Of a stretch of DNA of 64,000 nt, positions 42,005 through 51,176 are shown piece after piece. The notes below the pieces were generated by a model, which did not search any database, was not told the origin of the DNA, and was given only the letters and a program-made list of their open reading frames with translations. Position 1 is the first letter of the stretch; each line of letters begins with the position of its first letter. The position numbers and the translations under genes are program-made. Location: assembly GCF_016908525.1 (NCBI RefSeq), contig NZ_JAFBEB010000001.1, positions 250,501-314,500 of the forward strand. The letters run 5' to 3'. The stretch is from Brevibacillus fulvus (GTDB lineage Bacteria; Bacillota; Bacilli; Brevibacillales; Brevibacillaceae).

Positions 42005-42648
42005 CCAAAGTAAAAATTTGCGGAATAAAAAATGAACAAACCTTGCGGCAGTTAACCGAACGTAAGGCGGACTATATCGGATTCGTCTTCGCCGAAAGCA
42101 GACGGAAACTCTTCCCCGAGGAAGCAGGCCGTCTGTTGGCCGCAGTGCCTGGTCATCCGCCGGCGGTAGGCGTTTTTGTCAATCCGACGATTGATGCGCT
42201 GGAAGATACTCTCCGCTTGGCGGATTTGCAGGTGATCCAACTGCACGGACAGGAGACGGCAGCGTTTTGCCAGGAAGTAAAGGAACGATTCGGACTGCCG
42301 ATCTGGAAGGCGATTCCCGTCGCCGCGCTGGGAAAGCTGCAGCTTGATCTGGAAGCATACAAACCAACGGTCGAGGCGTTTTTATTTGATACCCACGATG
42401 CAGCGCTGGCGGGCGGGACCGGCAAGCGGTTTGCCTGGGAACAAATTCCCCGCTTAAAGGAACTGGTTGGCGCTTCCCATCAAGCGATCATTGCCGGCGG
42501 GATTAATCTGGACAATGTGCGGGAACTTCTGGACAAATATGCGCCGGAACTGATCGACGTCTCCAGCGGAGTGGAAACGGATGGGGTCAAAGATTCGGAA
42601 AAAATCGAACAATTCATGCAAAGGGTGAAACAGGATGTCCACATTTAA
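42001..42648 (+). CDS. trpF: Phosphoribosylanthranilate isomerase
   Basis: A 215-residue TIM-barrel isomerase. [10 protein letters not shown] at the N-terminus carries the catalytic cysteine (C7), with VQ(V/I)IQLHGQE, FDTHD (general acid region) and the phosphate site [11 protein letters not shown] near the C-terminus. It is separate from trpC, as in Bacillus. It overlaps trpC by four bases and trpB by fourteen. Confidence 0.96.
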   Translation: MTKVKICGIKNEQTLRQLTERKADYIGFVFAESRRKLFPEEAGRLLAAVPGHPPAVGVFVNPTIDALEDTLRLADLQVIQLHGQETAAFCQEVKERFGLPIWKAIPVAALGKLQLDLEAYKPTVEAFLFDTHDAALAGGTGKRFAWEQIPRLKELVGASHQAIIAGGINLDNVRELLDKYAPELIDVSSGVETDGVKDSEKIEQFMQRVKQDVHI

Positions 42649-43855
42649 TCAGCAAGCAACAGTCCCTGACGAACGGGGCCGCTTTGGCCGGTTTGGCGGA
42701 AAGTACGTACCAGAAACGTTGATGAATGCGCTGGAAGAATTGGAAAGCGCGTTTGCAGATGCAAGGAAAGACCCCGCTTTTTTGGCGGAGCTCGCGTTTT
42801 TGTTGCGAGAGTATGCCGGGCGTCCGACGCCGCTGTACTTTGCCGAGCGCATGACAGAAGCATTGGGCGGTGCGCAAATCTATCTGAAACGCGAAGACTT
42901 GAACCATACCGGCGCGCACAAATTGAACAACGCCTTGGGGCAAGGGCTGTTGGCCAAACGAATGGGCAAAAAATCGATCATCGCGGAGACGGGTGCCGGG
43001 CAACACGGCGTAGCCAGCGCGACGGTCGCGGCCAAGCTGGGGTTATCTTGCAAGGTGTTTATGGGCGAAGAAGATATTAAACGGCAAGCGTTAAACGTGT
43101 TTCGCATGCGCCTGTTGGGGGCGGAAGTGGTCCCTGCAACGTCGGGAACGCGGACATTGAAGGATGCGACAAATGAAGCGATCCGTTACTGGGTTTCCCA
43201 AGTGGAGGAAACGTTCTATGTGATCGGTTCCGTCGTGGGGCCCCATCCTTATCCCTACATGGTACGGGAATTTCAAAAGATCATCGGCGAAGAGACGCGA
43301 GCGCAAATTTTGGAGCAAATAGGGCGCTTGCCTGATGAGGTTGTTGCTTGCGTCGGCGGCGGAAGCAATGCGATCGGCATGTTTTATCCGTTTTTGCACG
43401 ATGATGTGGCACTGTGCGGAGTCGAGGCTGCCGGTCGGGGTGTCGATACAGCGGAGCACGCCGCCACCTTGACTCTGGGGAGACCAGGTGTCATTCACGG
43501 CGCGATGACCTATTTGCTGCAGGATGAATACGGCCAGGTGCAAGAAGCCCATTCCATTTCCGCCGGTCTTGATTACCCCGGCGTTGGACCGGAGCACGCT
43601 TACTTAAAGGATACGGGAAGAGTTCGCTACACCGCCGTTACCGACGAGGAAGCGCTGGGCGCGGTACAGTTTTTGTGCCAAACCGAGGGAATCATTCCGG
43701 CATTGGAGAGCGCCCATGCAGTAGCGGAAGTGATGAAACGGGCGCCCGAGATGGCGAAAGATCAGGTTATCGTGATCTGCTTGTCCGGACGCGGCGACAA
43801 AGATGTGATGTCGATTCAAGCGGCGTTGGAACAAAAGGGAGGTGCGGCAGAATGA
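42635..43855 (+). CDS. trpB: Tryptophan synthase beta chain
   Basis: A 406-residue PLP enzyme condensing indole and serine. The PLP lysine is in [13 protein letters not shown] (about residue 93), with [16 protein letters not shown], the phosphate-binding [10 protein letters not shown] and LSGRGDKD at the end. It is the TrpB1 type that pairs with TrpA. It starts inside trpF and overlaps trpA by four bases. Confidence 0.98.
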   Translation: MSTFNQQATVPDERGRFGRFGGKYVPETLMNALEELESAFADARKDPAFLAELAFLLREYAGRPTPLYFAERMTEALGGAQIYLKREDLNHTGAHKLNNALGQGLLAKRMGKKSIIAETGAGQHGVASATVAAKLGLSCKVFMGEEDIKRQALNVFRMRLLGAEVVPATSGTRTLKDATNEAIRYWVSQVEETFYVIGSVVGPHPYPYMVREFQKIIGEETRAQILEQIGRLPDEVVACVGGGSNAIGMFYPFLHDDVALCGVEAAGRGVDTAEHAATLTLGRPGVIHGAMTYLLQDEYGQVQEAHSISAGLDYPGVGPEHAYLKDTGRVRYTAVTDEEALGAVQFLCQTEGIIPALESAHAVAEVMKRAPEMAKDQVIVICLSGRGDKDVMSIQAALEQKGGAAE

Positions 43856-44673
43856 TTCAAACGGGACAAAACCGGATTGATCAACTGTTTGCGGATCGCA
43901 GCCGAAAACGGTTTATTCCATTCATTACCGTAGGAGATCCTTCGCTGGAAGTCTCTTTTGAAATCGTCAAGGCGTTGGTGGAAGCCGGTTCCGATTTGCT
44001 GGAATTGGGCGTGGCCTATTCCGACCCGCTGGCTGACGGACCGACGATTCAACGCGCATCCCAGCGGGCTTTGGCCAACGGTGTGACGATCGCTGATGTG
44101 CTTGCGTTCGTCGCCAAATTGAGAGATGCCGGTATCAACACGCCGCTTGTGCTGTTTACTTACGTGAATCCGGTAATGCAATATGGCGTCGAGCGCTTCT
44201 TTGCCGATTTGGCCAAACATGGTGCCGATGGTGCGGTCATTCCCGATTTGCCCGCAGAGGAAAACGCGGAAGCAACCGCGGCCGCCAAAAAATATGGACT
44301 TCATCTTATATCGCTGGTGGCGCCGACATCCGAATCGCGGATCAAGTTGATCGGCGAGCAAGCGAGCGGATTTATTTATTGCGTCTCCAGCCTGGGAGTG
44401 ACCGGAGCGCGCAGCCAATTAAGAAGCGACTTGGCCGAATTTGTACAAAAAGTAAAAGCGAGCAGCGGCCTGCCTGCCGCTGTCGGTTTTGGCATTTCCA
44501 CACCGGAACAAGTCCGGGAAGTGGCCGCTTTCTCCGATGGAGTCATCGTCGGCAGCGCAATCGTGCAACAAATCGAACGAAACCTCTCCCTGCTGGCACA
44601 ACCCGAGACGAAGGCAGAAGGGATGCAACACATAAAAAACTTTGTACAACAATTGGCAAGTGGGTTACAATAG
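43852..44673 (+). CDS. trpA: Tryptophan synthase alpha chain
   Basis: A 273-residue TIM-barrel that releases indole from indole-3-glycerol phosphate to TrpB. The catalytic residues lie in [18 protein letters not shown] (Glu and Asp), followed by [16 protein letters not shown] and the phosphate site VGFGIS. The ATG at 43852 overlaps the trpB stop and follows GGGAGG. It is the last trp gene proper; hisC follows after 30 bases. Confidence 0.97.
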   Translation: MIQTGQNRIDQLFADRSRKRFIPFITVGDPSLEVSFEIVKALVEAGSDLLELGVAYSDPLADGPTIQRASQRALANGVTIADVLAFVAKLRDAGINTPLVLFTYVNPVMQYGVERFFADLAKHGADGAVIPDLPAEENAEATAAAKKYGLHLISLVAPTSESRIKLIGEQASGFIYCVSSLGVTGARSQLRSDLAEFVQKVKASSGLPAAVGFGISTPEQVREVAAFSDGVIVGSAIVQQIERNLSLLAQPETKAEGMQHIKNFVQQLASGLQ

Positions 44674-44703
44674 ACGGAAAAGCTATCTGGAGTGATGGAG
44701 AAT

Positions 44704-45798
44704 ATGCAGCCGAAACAACGAATATTAAACGCACCGGTTTATCAACCAGGTAAACCGATCGATGCGGTCAAAAAAGAATTCGGGTTGACGGAAGTGATCA
44801 AACTGGCCTCCAACGAAAACCCGTTTGGCTGTTCACCTAAAGCAAAAGAGGCAATCAGAGCGGCGCTGGATTCATTAGCGATCTATCCGGACGGCGGAGC
44901 GATGCAGTTGCGTGAGGCAATGGCGGAATTTTTGGGAGTGAACGAGGACCAGTTGATTTTTGGCAATGGCTCCGATGAAATTTTGCAAATGATCAGCCGC
45001 GCCTATTTGGACGAAACGTCCTCAACCGTTATGGCTGATCTGACTTTTTCCGAGTATCGGATCAATGCCATTATCGACGGAGCTGAAATCATCGAAGTTC
45101 CGTTGAAAGAGGGCGTGCACGATCTGCCGGCGATGGCAGCGGCGATCAAAGAGAATACCAAAGTGGTTTGGGTATGCAATCCCAACAATCCGTCGGGAAC
45201 GATTGTCAGCGAGCAGCAACTGCTAGCCTTTCTTGAGCAAGTTCCCCGCGATGTCCTGGTTGTATTGGATGAAGCGTACTACGAATATGTCGTTGCCGAA
45301 GAATATCCGCAAACGATTCCTTTATTGGCGAAATACCCGAATATTATCATCTTGCGCACATTTTCCAAGATATATGGCCTGGCTGCCTTGCGCGTTGGGT
45401 ACGGGATTGCTTCCAGCGAGTTGATCAATCAGCTGGAACACGTTCGGATGCCGTTTAATGTCAACAGCCTGGGACAACTGGCCGCGCTTGCGTCCTTGCA
45501 GGATCAAGACTTTGTCTCCGAGTGCCGAAAACGGAACAGAGAAGGGCTGAAGCAGCTGACCGATCGCTTTGACGAATGGGGATTTGCTTATTATCCATCG
45601 CAAACGAACTTTGTCTTGGTGAATTTCCGTCAAGATTCAACGGAATTGTTCCAGAAGCTGCTGCGTCAAGGCATTATTCTCCGCTCAGGCGCTGCGCTCG
45701 GCTATCCCGGATACCAACGGATCACCGTCGGCAATGCAGAGCAAAACGAACGGGTGCTGAAAGCATTGGAAGAACTGGTCGTGCATACTTCCAAATAA
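44704..45798 (+). CDS. hisC: Histidinol-phosphate aminotransferase
   Basis: A 364-residue class I/II PLP aminotransferase. ASNENPFG, NPNNPSGT, LDEAYYEY and FSKIYGLAALRVGYG (catalytic Lys) are diagnostic. In Bacillus this enzyme serves histidine and also tyrosine/phenylalanine transamination, which explains its place in an aromatic operon. Starts at GTG 44692, ATG 44695 and ATG 44704 are all in frame; 44704 has the best spacing from TGGAG. Confidence 0.94.
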   Translation: MQPKQRILNAPVYQPGKPIDAVKKEFGLTEVIKLASNENPFGCSPKAKEAIRAALDSLAIYPDGGAMQLREAMAEFLGVNEDQLIFGNGSDEILQMISRAYLDETSSTVMADLTFSEYRINAIIDGAEIIEVPLKEGVHDLPAMAAAIKENTKVVWVCNPNNPSGTIVSEQQLLAFLEQVPRDVLVVLDEAYYEYVVAEEYPQTIPLLAKYPNIIILRTFSKIYGLAALRVGYGIASSELINQLEHVRMPFNVNSLGQLAALASLQDQDFVSECRKRNREGLKQLTDRFDEWGFAYYPSQTNFVLVNFRQDSTELFQKLLRQGIILRSGAALGYPGYQRITVGNAEQNERVLKALEELVVHTSK

Positions 45799-45802
45799 AC
45801 CG

Positions 45803-45829
45803 GATGTCGGTCTTGGACCGGCATCTTTT
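45803..45829 (+). terminator. Terminator-like hairpin between hisC and tyrA
   Basis: GATGTCGGTC and GACCGGCATC pair (one wobble) around TTG, followed by only four T. It may cause partial termination inside the supra-operon. Confidence 0.5.
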
Positions 45830-45858
45830 GATACAGGCATGAGAAACGAGGAGAAAAG

Positions 45859-46959
45859 ATGAGTACAACTGTGGCTATACTTGGGGTTGGCCTGATCGGC
45901 GGGTCAATCGCGCTTGCGCTCAGGCAAAATCCCCAAATACGCATTGTTGGTTTTGATTTGCGTCAAGATTATTTGGACAAAGCGCTGAACACAGGTGTCA
46001 TTCACGCGGCCACCACGGATTTGCAGACGGCGGTGCGGGAAGCAAAGGTCATCTTCATCGCCACTCCGGTCGAAACGATCTACCCTTTGATCGACCAATT
46101 GAGTGAACTGAGCTTAGCGCCTGATGTGATCGTCACCGATGTCGGGAGCATCAAATCGAAGGTAGTGGCCTATGCCCAGCAGCGTCTCCCGCAAGGCGTG
46201 CAATTTATCGGCGGTCATCCGATGGCTGGTTCCCACAAATCGGGGGTGGAGGCTGCTTCGGACCGGTTGTTTGAAAATGCTTACTATGTGTTGACGCCGC
46301 TGGCTGGGACACCGCAAGATGGAGTTGAGCGACTGACCTCTCTCCTGACGGCAACTCGCGCCAAAATCGTGGTCATGGACCCGGATGAGCATGACCAAAT
46401 CGTGGGCGCGGTCAGTCATTTCCCGCATATTATGGCCGCGGTTTTGGTCAATCAGGTCGCGCGTTTCAACGATCAAAACGAGTGGTATAAGCGCTTGGCA
46501 GCAGGCGGCTTTCGCGACATCACGCGGATTGCTTCAAGCAGCCCGCGGATGTGGCGGGACATTTTGCTCAATAACAAACATCACTTGTTGAAGATTGCGG
46601 CAGATTGGCGCAATGCGCTCGACGAGATCATGGCAAAGGTAGAAACGGCCGATCGCGAGCAAATTGAGGAGTTTTTCCGCCAGGCGCGCGATTTCCGAGA
46701 TGGTTTGCCCGAACGCCAAAAAGGCGCCATGCAACCATTGTATGATCTTTACATCGATATCCCGGACCACCCGGGCGAAATCGGCCGCATCACGACGCTG
46801 CTGGGTGCAAAGCAGATCAATATTACCAACATTCGCATCCTGGAAACGCGGGAAGACGTGATGGGGGTCTTGCGGATTACGTTCCGGAATCAACAGGAAT
46901 TGGAAAAGGGCGAAGAATTGTTGCGCTATTTTGATTACAACGTCTATACACTCGGTTAA
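45859..46959 (+). CDS. tyrA: Prephenate dehydrogenase
   Basis: A 366-residue NAD-dependent enzyme making 4-hydroxyphenylpyruvate for tyrosine. The Rossmann motif GVGLIGGSIA lies at about residues 10-19, with TDVGSIK, GGHPMAGSHKSG and the helical dimer domain behind. A C-terminal ACT domain (about 295-366, LYIDIPDHPGEIGRITTLL) suggests feedback control by an aromatic amino acid. The ATG follows ACGAGGAG. Confidence 0.96.
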   Translation: MSTTVAILGVGLIGGSIALALRQNPQIRIVGFDLRQDYLDKALNTGVIHAATTDLQTAVREAKVIFIATPVETIYPLIDQLSELSLAPDVIVTDVGSIKSKVVAYAQQRLPQGVQFIGGHPMAGSHKSGVEAASDRLFENAYYVLTPLAGTPQDGVERLTSLLTATRAKIVVMDPDEHDQIVGAVSHFPHIMAAVLVNQVARFNDQNEWYKRLAAGGFRDITRIASSSPRMWRDILLNNKHHLLKIAADWRNALDEIMAKVETADREQIEEFFRQARDFRDGLPERQKGAMQPLYDLYIDIPDHPGEIGRITTLLGAKQINITNIRILETREDVMGVLRITFRNQQELEKGEELLRYFDYNVYTLG

Positions 46960-46985
46960 ATCGGTAGGGGAGGAGTCAACCAATC

Positions 46986-48269
46986 ATGCAGGTTAAGCAG
47001 GCGAAAAAAGTATCCGGGGTCGTCCGTGTCCCTGGAGACAAGTCCATTTCTCATCGGGCGGTCATGTTCGGGGCGATTGCCGAAGGAACAACCCGGATCA
47101 GCGGTTTTTTGGCGGGCGCTGACTGCCTTAGCACGATTCGTTGTTTTCAGCAGATGGGTGTGAAGATCACCCGCCAAGGGGATGAAGTAACGGTTGAAGG
47201 AAAAGGGTGGTACGGATTGAACGAACCAGCAGAGGTGCTGGACGTGGGCAATTCGGGTACAACGATTCGCCTGTTGTCGGGAATTTTGGCTACTCAGCCG
47301 TTTCACTCCGTTTTGCAAGGAGATGAGTCGATTGCCCGCCGCCCGATGCGAAGGGTGATGACGCCGCTGCGGCAAATGGGCGCCCGCATCGATGGCCGAA
47401 AAGAAGGGGAGTATACGCCCCTGTCCATTCGCGGTGGCGATCTCCACGGGATCGCCTATGCTTCTCCAGTCGCCAGCGCACAGGTCAAGTCGGCGATTTT
47501 GTTGGCCGGTCTGCAAGCGGCCGGCGACACCAGCGTAACCGAGCCGATGCGTTCCCGTGACCATACGGAGCGGATGCTGCGCGCATTTGGCATCGATGTT
47601 CGACAGGAAGGACTGACTGTCACCGTGCAGGGCGGCCAACAACTAACGGCCCGAGAGATTGAGGTGCCGGGAGACATTTCCTCCGCTGCTTTTTTGTTGG
47701 CTGCCGCTTTCATGCTTCCGGGCAGCGAGTTGGTCATTCAAAATGTTGGCGTGAATCCGACGCGTACGGGCATTCTTGATGTCATTCGCGCAATGGGGGG
47801 AGAAGTTCGTCTGGAAAATGAACGGATCTGGAATGAAGAGCCGGTAGCTGATTTGCATGTTGCTTATCGTCCGTTGAATGGGGCGGTGATTGAGGGAGAA
47901 CTGATTCCTCGCCTGATCGATGAAATTCCCGTGATCGCAGTGCTGGCTACCCAGGCAACCGGACGGACGATCATCCGTGATGCGCAGGAGCTGCGTGTGA
48001 AAGAAACCGACCGAATTGCCACGATTGCCGAGGAATTAGGCAAGCTCGGGGCGCAAATTACCCCGACAGAAGACGGTTTGATTATCGAAGGTCCGGTCCA
48101 ATTGCAAGGAGCGCTGACTGACAGCAGAGGCGATCACCGGATTGGCATGGCGATGGCGGTTGCCGCTTTGGCGGCAACCGGTGAAACAACGATCGCTGAC
48201 GCGGAAGCGATCAATGTCTCGTTCCCGGGATTTGCTGAGCTTTTATCGTCCATAACTGAACATGCTTAA
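46986..48269 (+). CDS. aroA: 3-phosphoshikimate 1-carboxyvinyltransferase (EPSP synthase)
   Basis: A 427-residue enzyme of the shikimate pathway (called aroE in B. subtilis). [10 protein letters not shown], the phosphoenolpyruvate loop [19 protein letters not shown] and KETDRI are present. Motifs typical of class II (naturally glyphosate-tolerant) EPSP synthases can be read: GDKS, SAQVK, RDHTE and NPTR. It ends the supra-operon and is followed by a strong terminator. Confidence 0.97.
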   Translation: MQVKQAKKVSGVVRVPGDKSISHRAVMFGAIAEGTTRISGFLAGADCLSTIRCFQQMGVKITRQGDEVTVEGKGWYGLNEPAEVLDVGNSGTTIRLLSGILATQPFHSVLQGDESIARRPMRRVMTPLRQMGARIDGRKEGEYTPLSIRGGDLHGIAYASPVASAQVKSAILLAGLQAAGDTSVTEPMRSRDHTERMLRAFGIDVRQEGLTVTVQGGQQLTAREIEVPGDISSAAFLLAAAFMLPGSELVIQNVGVNPTRTGILDVIRAMGGEVRLENERIWNEEPVADLHVAYRPLNGAVIEGELIPRLIDEIPVIAVLATQATGRTIIRDAQELRVKETDRIATIAEELGKLGAQITPTEDGLIIEGPVQLQGALTDSRGDHRIGMAMAVAALAATGETTIADAEAINVSFPGFAELLSSITEHA

Positions 48270-48272
48270 TGG

Positions 48273-48302
48273 AAACGCCGCTGAGCAAAGCGGCGTTTTT
48301 GC
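48273..48302 (+). terminator. Intrinsic terminator of the aromatic supra-operon
   Basis: AAACGCCGCT and AGCGGCGTTT pair around GAGCAA, followed by T. Confidence 0.92.
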
Positions 48303-48386
48303 TAGGGTTCGCAAACTTTTGTCAAGGGACTAACTCGAATTGAAAACGGATTCAAAAAGATTGTTTGCAATTTTGTCAAAAAAGCG

Positions 48387-48414
48387 TTGACATTTATCGG
48401 GTCGTGTTTATAAT
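48387..48414 (+). promoter_or_regulatory. Strong consensus promoter
   Basis: TTGACA, 16 bases, then TATAAT, both perfect. This is the best sigma-A match in the window. It heads a leader of about 165 bases before the next gene. Confidence 0.8.
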
Positions 48415-48474
48415 TAAAAGTACAGTATGGTTTCTCTCCACTCCTATCCAATATGGTTACAGCAAAATTTGCTG

Positions 48475-48518
48475 GCGTCGTATGTATGCGCTTACAAGCG
48501 CGCTGCGACGTTTTTTTT
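48475..48518 (+). terminator. Terminator inside the leader: attenuator or small-RNA end
   Basis: CGTCG (48476-48480) pairs with CGACG (48506-48510), enclosing GCGCTT/AAGCGC, followed by eight T. A further small hairpin (CAGCAA/TTGCTG, 48460-48474) lies just before. With the promoter at 48387, the predicted product is an RNA of about 95 bases, or a leader whose readthrough expresses the following gene. Confidence 0.7.
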
Positions 48519-48589
48519 ATTTTTGTTCTCTTTTGGCTGTCATCGCATATGCTCGTACTACCATGATCTGGTCGAGGGGAGGACGAGCA

Positions 48590-49717
48590 TTGCAGATGGA
48601 GCGGTTTGTGTTGCAAGGCGGGACGCTTGTTACGGCGAAGGGGGTTTTCTCGGCAGATATTACCGTCTCTCAAGGGAAAATTGAGGAAGTCCGCAGGGAT
48701 CAACCTCGGCTAAAACGATTGGCGGTCAAAAATGAAACGCCGAAAATATTTGATGCGTCACAATATTATATCGTACCTGGATTGATTGCACTTACCCAAA
48801 TTCAACCCAGTCGGATCGTGCAGACCGACAAATATATAGACACTGTCCGTCGCTATATACAATCGGGCCATACTTTCCTGCTGGATACGATTCAGATCGA
48901 TGAGTGGATGAGCGGAGAGCAAATTTTTTATCAGATGGCGATGCACTACAACAGTCCGATCGATTACGGCATACAAATTGGGTTGGATGTCAGCCAGTTT
49001 CATGCAGCGCGGCTCAGGGAACTGTGCCGTTGCGGATTTCGACTGTTCCAGGTGATGATTGGGCAGACGGCCGATTACGGACGGATTGACTGGCAGCAAC
49101 TGTATGCGGTATGTGATTTGTATAAGCCTTGCATCGAGCTGAAAATAAACGAGAATACCATCCGAACGAAGGAACAAAGGCAGGCAATCGTGCAAAACTG
49201 GCTGTTTGATTGCATCTATGGCCAGGTGCGTACGTATTCGCGCGATTTTGCGCCGTTTGAGCGGATCTCTGCGTACCGCTCCTTCTATCCGGTTGCGTTG
49301 CTGCAAGGAGAGGAAAGCACAAAGGGATGGAAATACTTGCGCGAGGACTGGCAACGCTATTTTCCCGCAGCGGCGCCCCTGGAAGCGATACGGGTAAAAT
49401 GCGGTCCTAAAGGGTATGCAGAACAACTGCTTTGTTACCTCGTTCGACTGGCGTCAACAAATTTGGCCAAGATTATCGGCTGTTACCCGCGCAAGGGAAG
49501 CTTGCTCCCTGGGGCCGATGCAGATTTTTTCCTGTTGAGGAAGGAAGATTGGTTGACAAATACCGCTCTTTCCACTATTCTCAACTTTAGCGAAGTATGT
49601 CTTCCTTCGTATGTTTTGTCGAAGGGGAGATGGATCTGTCAAGACGGAAACCATGCCCCTTCTTTAGGAACAGGAAGCGCGCTAATCCGTACAAAGTCTT
49701 ATAATTACGCCATGTAA
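48590..49717 (+). CDS. Amidohydrolase-like protein lacking the metal-binding HxH motif
   Basis: A 375-residue protein with the frame of the dihydropyrimidinase/dihydroorotase branch of amidohydrolases. The N-terminal beta sandwich is GGTLVTAKGVFSADITVSQG, IFDASQYYIVPGLI stands where PGxIDxHxH is expected, and the C-terminus has GSLLPGADADFFLL and VLSKGRWI. After PGLI the sequence is ALTQIQ, so the aspartate and both histidines are gone. Catalysis by the usual mechanism is therefore unlikely. TTG at 48590 has GAGGGGAGG seven bases upstream; the longer frame to 48365 would cross the promoter. The function is unknown. Confidence 0.65.
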   Translation: MQMERFVLQGGTLVTAKGVFSADITVSQGKIEEVRRDQPRLKRLAVKNETPKIFDASQYYIVPGLIALTQIQPSRIVQTDKYIDTVRRYIQSGHTFLLDTIQIDEWMSGEQIFYQMAMHYNSPIDYGIQIGLDVSQFHAARLRELCRCGFRLFQVMIGQTADYGRIDWQQLYAVCDLYKPCIELKINENTIRTKEQRQAIVQNWLFDCIYGQVRTYSRDFAPFERISAYRSFYPVALLQGEESTKGWKYLREDWQRYFPAAAPLEAIRVKCGPKGYAEQLLCYLVRLASTNLAKIIGCYPRKGSLLPGADADFFLLRKEDWLTNTALSTILNFSEVCLPSYVLSKGRWICQDGNHAPSLGTGSALIRTKSYNYAM

Positions 49718-49742
49718 CCCCAAGACTTTATGGGGTTTTTTG
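49716..49742 (+). terminator. Intrinsic terminator at the end of the amidohydrolase-like gene
   Basis: AACCCCA and TGGGGTT pair around an eight-base loop with a T-run. The stem begins in the stop codon. Confidence 0.8.
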
Positions 49743-49788
49743 CTAAAAATATAGAAAAAAAGCACGAAAAAAAGTATGATGAGAAAGC

Positions 49789-49816
49789 GCAACTTTTGGA
49801 ATCCCCGGAAGTCTAT
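49789..49816 (+). promoter_or_regulatory. ECF-type (probably autoregulatory) promoter
   Basis: GCAACTTTT followed, 17 bases after AAC, by GTCTAT resembles ECF sigma promoters (AAC at -35, GTC at -10). It lies directly before an ECF sigma gene, the usual autoregulated layout. Confidence 0.5.
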
Positions 49817-49866
49817 ATAGTCAAAGGCTATCGGGGAGTCGGAATCGCAAGGGGGTATTCCTGAGA

Positions 49867-50460
49867 ATGACCGATTCCCAGCTTATTCGTGAAATAAAAG
49901 AAGGCAATATCGAGTGTTATGCAGAGCTCATACGCCGCTATGAAAAGAAAATCTTGACGTTTATCACGCACATGCTTCGTCAGGCGCATTTGGAGCATGT
50001 CGCTGAAGATATTTGCCAGGAAACTTTTTATAAAGCGTATCGAAATATACACTCTTTCCGTGATGTGGAAGCATCCTTCTCGACGTGGTTATACACGATT
50101 GCCCGCAACTCCGTTTTAAGCGAATTGCGAAGAAGCCGGAATTCAGACGTTTATCTTGAGGATACGCTCCAAGTGCCTGTTGTTTCGCCGGAACGATTGC
50201 CGGAACAACAACTGTTGCGAAACGAGCGAGAAGTGCTTGTCCGCCAAGCGATCAACAGTCTGCCGGAAAAGCAGCGTTCCGCTTTGATCTTACGGGAATA
50301 TGAGCAAATGGATTATAACGAAATTGCATCCATTCTTGATCTGACGGTAAGTTCAGTAAAGTCTTTATTATTCCGTGCGCGGCAAACGATCAAGTCAGAG
50401 TTGGAGACCTACATCTTGGACCCTCATTTGGAAGAAGCTGAAGGGATGAATAAAAGATGA
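49867..50460 (+). CDS. ECF-type RNA polymerase sigma factor (SigW-like)
   Basis: A 197-residue group 4 sigma factor. Region 2 (about residues 22-95) contains DICQETFYKAYRNI and FSTWLYTIARNSV. Region 4 (about 130-185) contains INSLPEKQRSALILREYEQM and the helix-turn-helix EIASILDLTVSSVKSLLFRA. The ATG follows a purine-rich GGGGGTATTCCTGAGA stretch. The next gene, overlapping by four bases, is its zinc-containing anti-sigma factor. The regulon is unknown. Confidence 0.92.
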   Translation: MTDSQLIREIKEGNIECYAELIRRYEKKILTFITHMLRQAHLEHVAEDICQETFYKAYRNIHSFRDVEASFSTWLYTIARNSVLSELRRSRNSDVYLEDTLQVPVVSPERLPEQQLLRNEREVLVRQAINSLPEKQRSALILREYEQMDYNEIASILDLTVSSVKSLLFRARQTIKSELETYILDPHLEEAEGMNKR

Positions 50461-51101
50461 TGTGCAGAGAAGCTCAGGAACTGCTCCCTGACTATGCCGA
50501 TCACAATTTGCCTGAGATGACACGCCGTCGGTTTGAGAATCATTTGGCGGTATGCGACGGCTGTCGATCAGAGTACCACATCTGGAAAGAAAGCAGCGAA
50601 TGGATTCAGTTAAACAAAGAACAGTATGCGCCTGTACCTACCGCCAGGTCGATCGTTGATGCGGTAATGTCCCGCATACTTTCCGAAGAAAAATGGGCGA
50701 TCCCGATCGGGAAAAAAGTGTTTACGCTGACAGCGAAGATGAGACGCCTTGGAATTAGCGCTGCTGTCGTCTTGTTGATGCTGTGCACGTTCACGCTTTA
50801 TACGAATACTCGAACGGATGAAGCGGAAGAAGCTATGATCATGAATGGCGAAATCGTCGCCATGAGCAGCATATCCGAAAAAACGCCGGTGATCTCTTCC
50901 AACCTGCACGATGCTGACGGCACTTACATAGTGAGCAGTGAACCGTTGCCGGCCGATACAGCAGAGGTGGACAAAGTGTCCGGACAAATCATGCCGGAAG
51001 AAGAGAAAACCGACGTGTTTAAACCAAAGTATGGCATCATTCTTAGTTTTTTTGGTATACTGGTGACAGTGATTGGCATGAGTTGGATTACAAGAGCATA
51101 A
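50457..51101 (+). CDS. Anti-sigma factor with zinc-binding ASD and two membrane segments
   Basis: A 214-residue protein. A cytoplasmic anti-sigma domain carries the zinc motif H-x3-C-x2-C (NHLAVCDGC, about residues 28-36) with an upstream cysteine (MMCREAQ). One membrane helix at about 100-117 (ISAAVVLLMLCTFTLY) leads to an external segment, and a second hydrophobic helix closes the C-terminus (IILSFFGILVTVIGMSW). The layout differs from single-pass RsiW by this extra C-terminal helix. PrsW at 10.9 kb is a conceivable protease for it. Two ATGs are adjacent; 50457 overlaps the sigma stop. Confidence 0.85.
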   Translation: MMCREAQELLPDYADHNLPEMTRRRFENHLAVCDGCRSEYHIWKESSEWIQLNKEQYAPVPTARSIVDAVMSRILSEEKWAIPIGKKVFTLTAKMRRLGISAAVVLLMLCTFTLYTNTRTDEAEEAMIMNGEIVAMSSISEKTPVISSNLHDADGTYIVSSEPLPADTAEVDKVSGQIMPEEEKTDVFKPKYGIILSFFGILVTVIGMSWITRA

Positions 51102-51118
51102 TTGGTTGAGTAATGTGC

Positions 51119-51145
51119 AAAGACCGTCTCAGGACGGTCTTTTCC
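51119..51145 (+). terminator. Intrinsic terminator after the anti-sigma gene
   Basis: AGACCGTC and GACGGTCT pair with flanking A and T runs. Confidence 0.88.
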
Positions 51146-51176
51146 TGCTCTGCGAAGATTGATAGAGGTGAAAGCA

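Noticed and set aside
48427-48684. An 85-codon frame in the leader of the amidohydrolase-like gene
   Set aside because: It runs through the terminator hairpin and has no ribosome site; the promoter-hairpin structure explains the stretch better.
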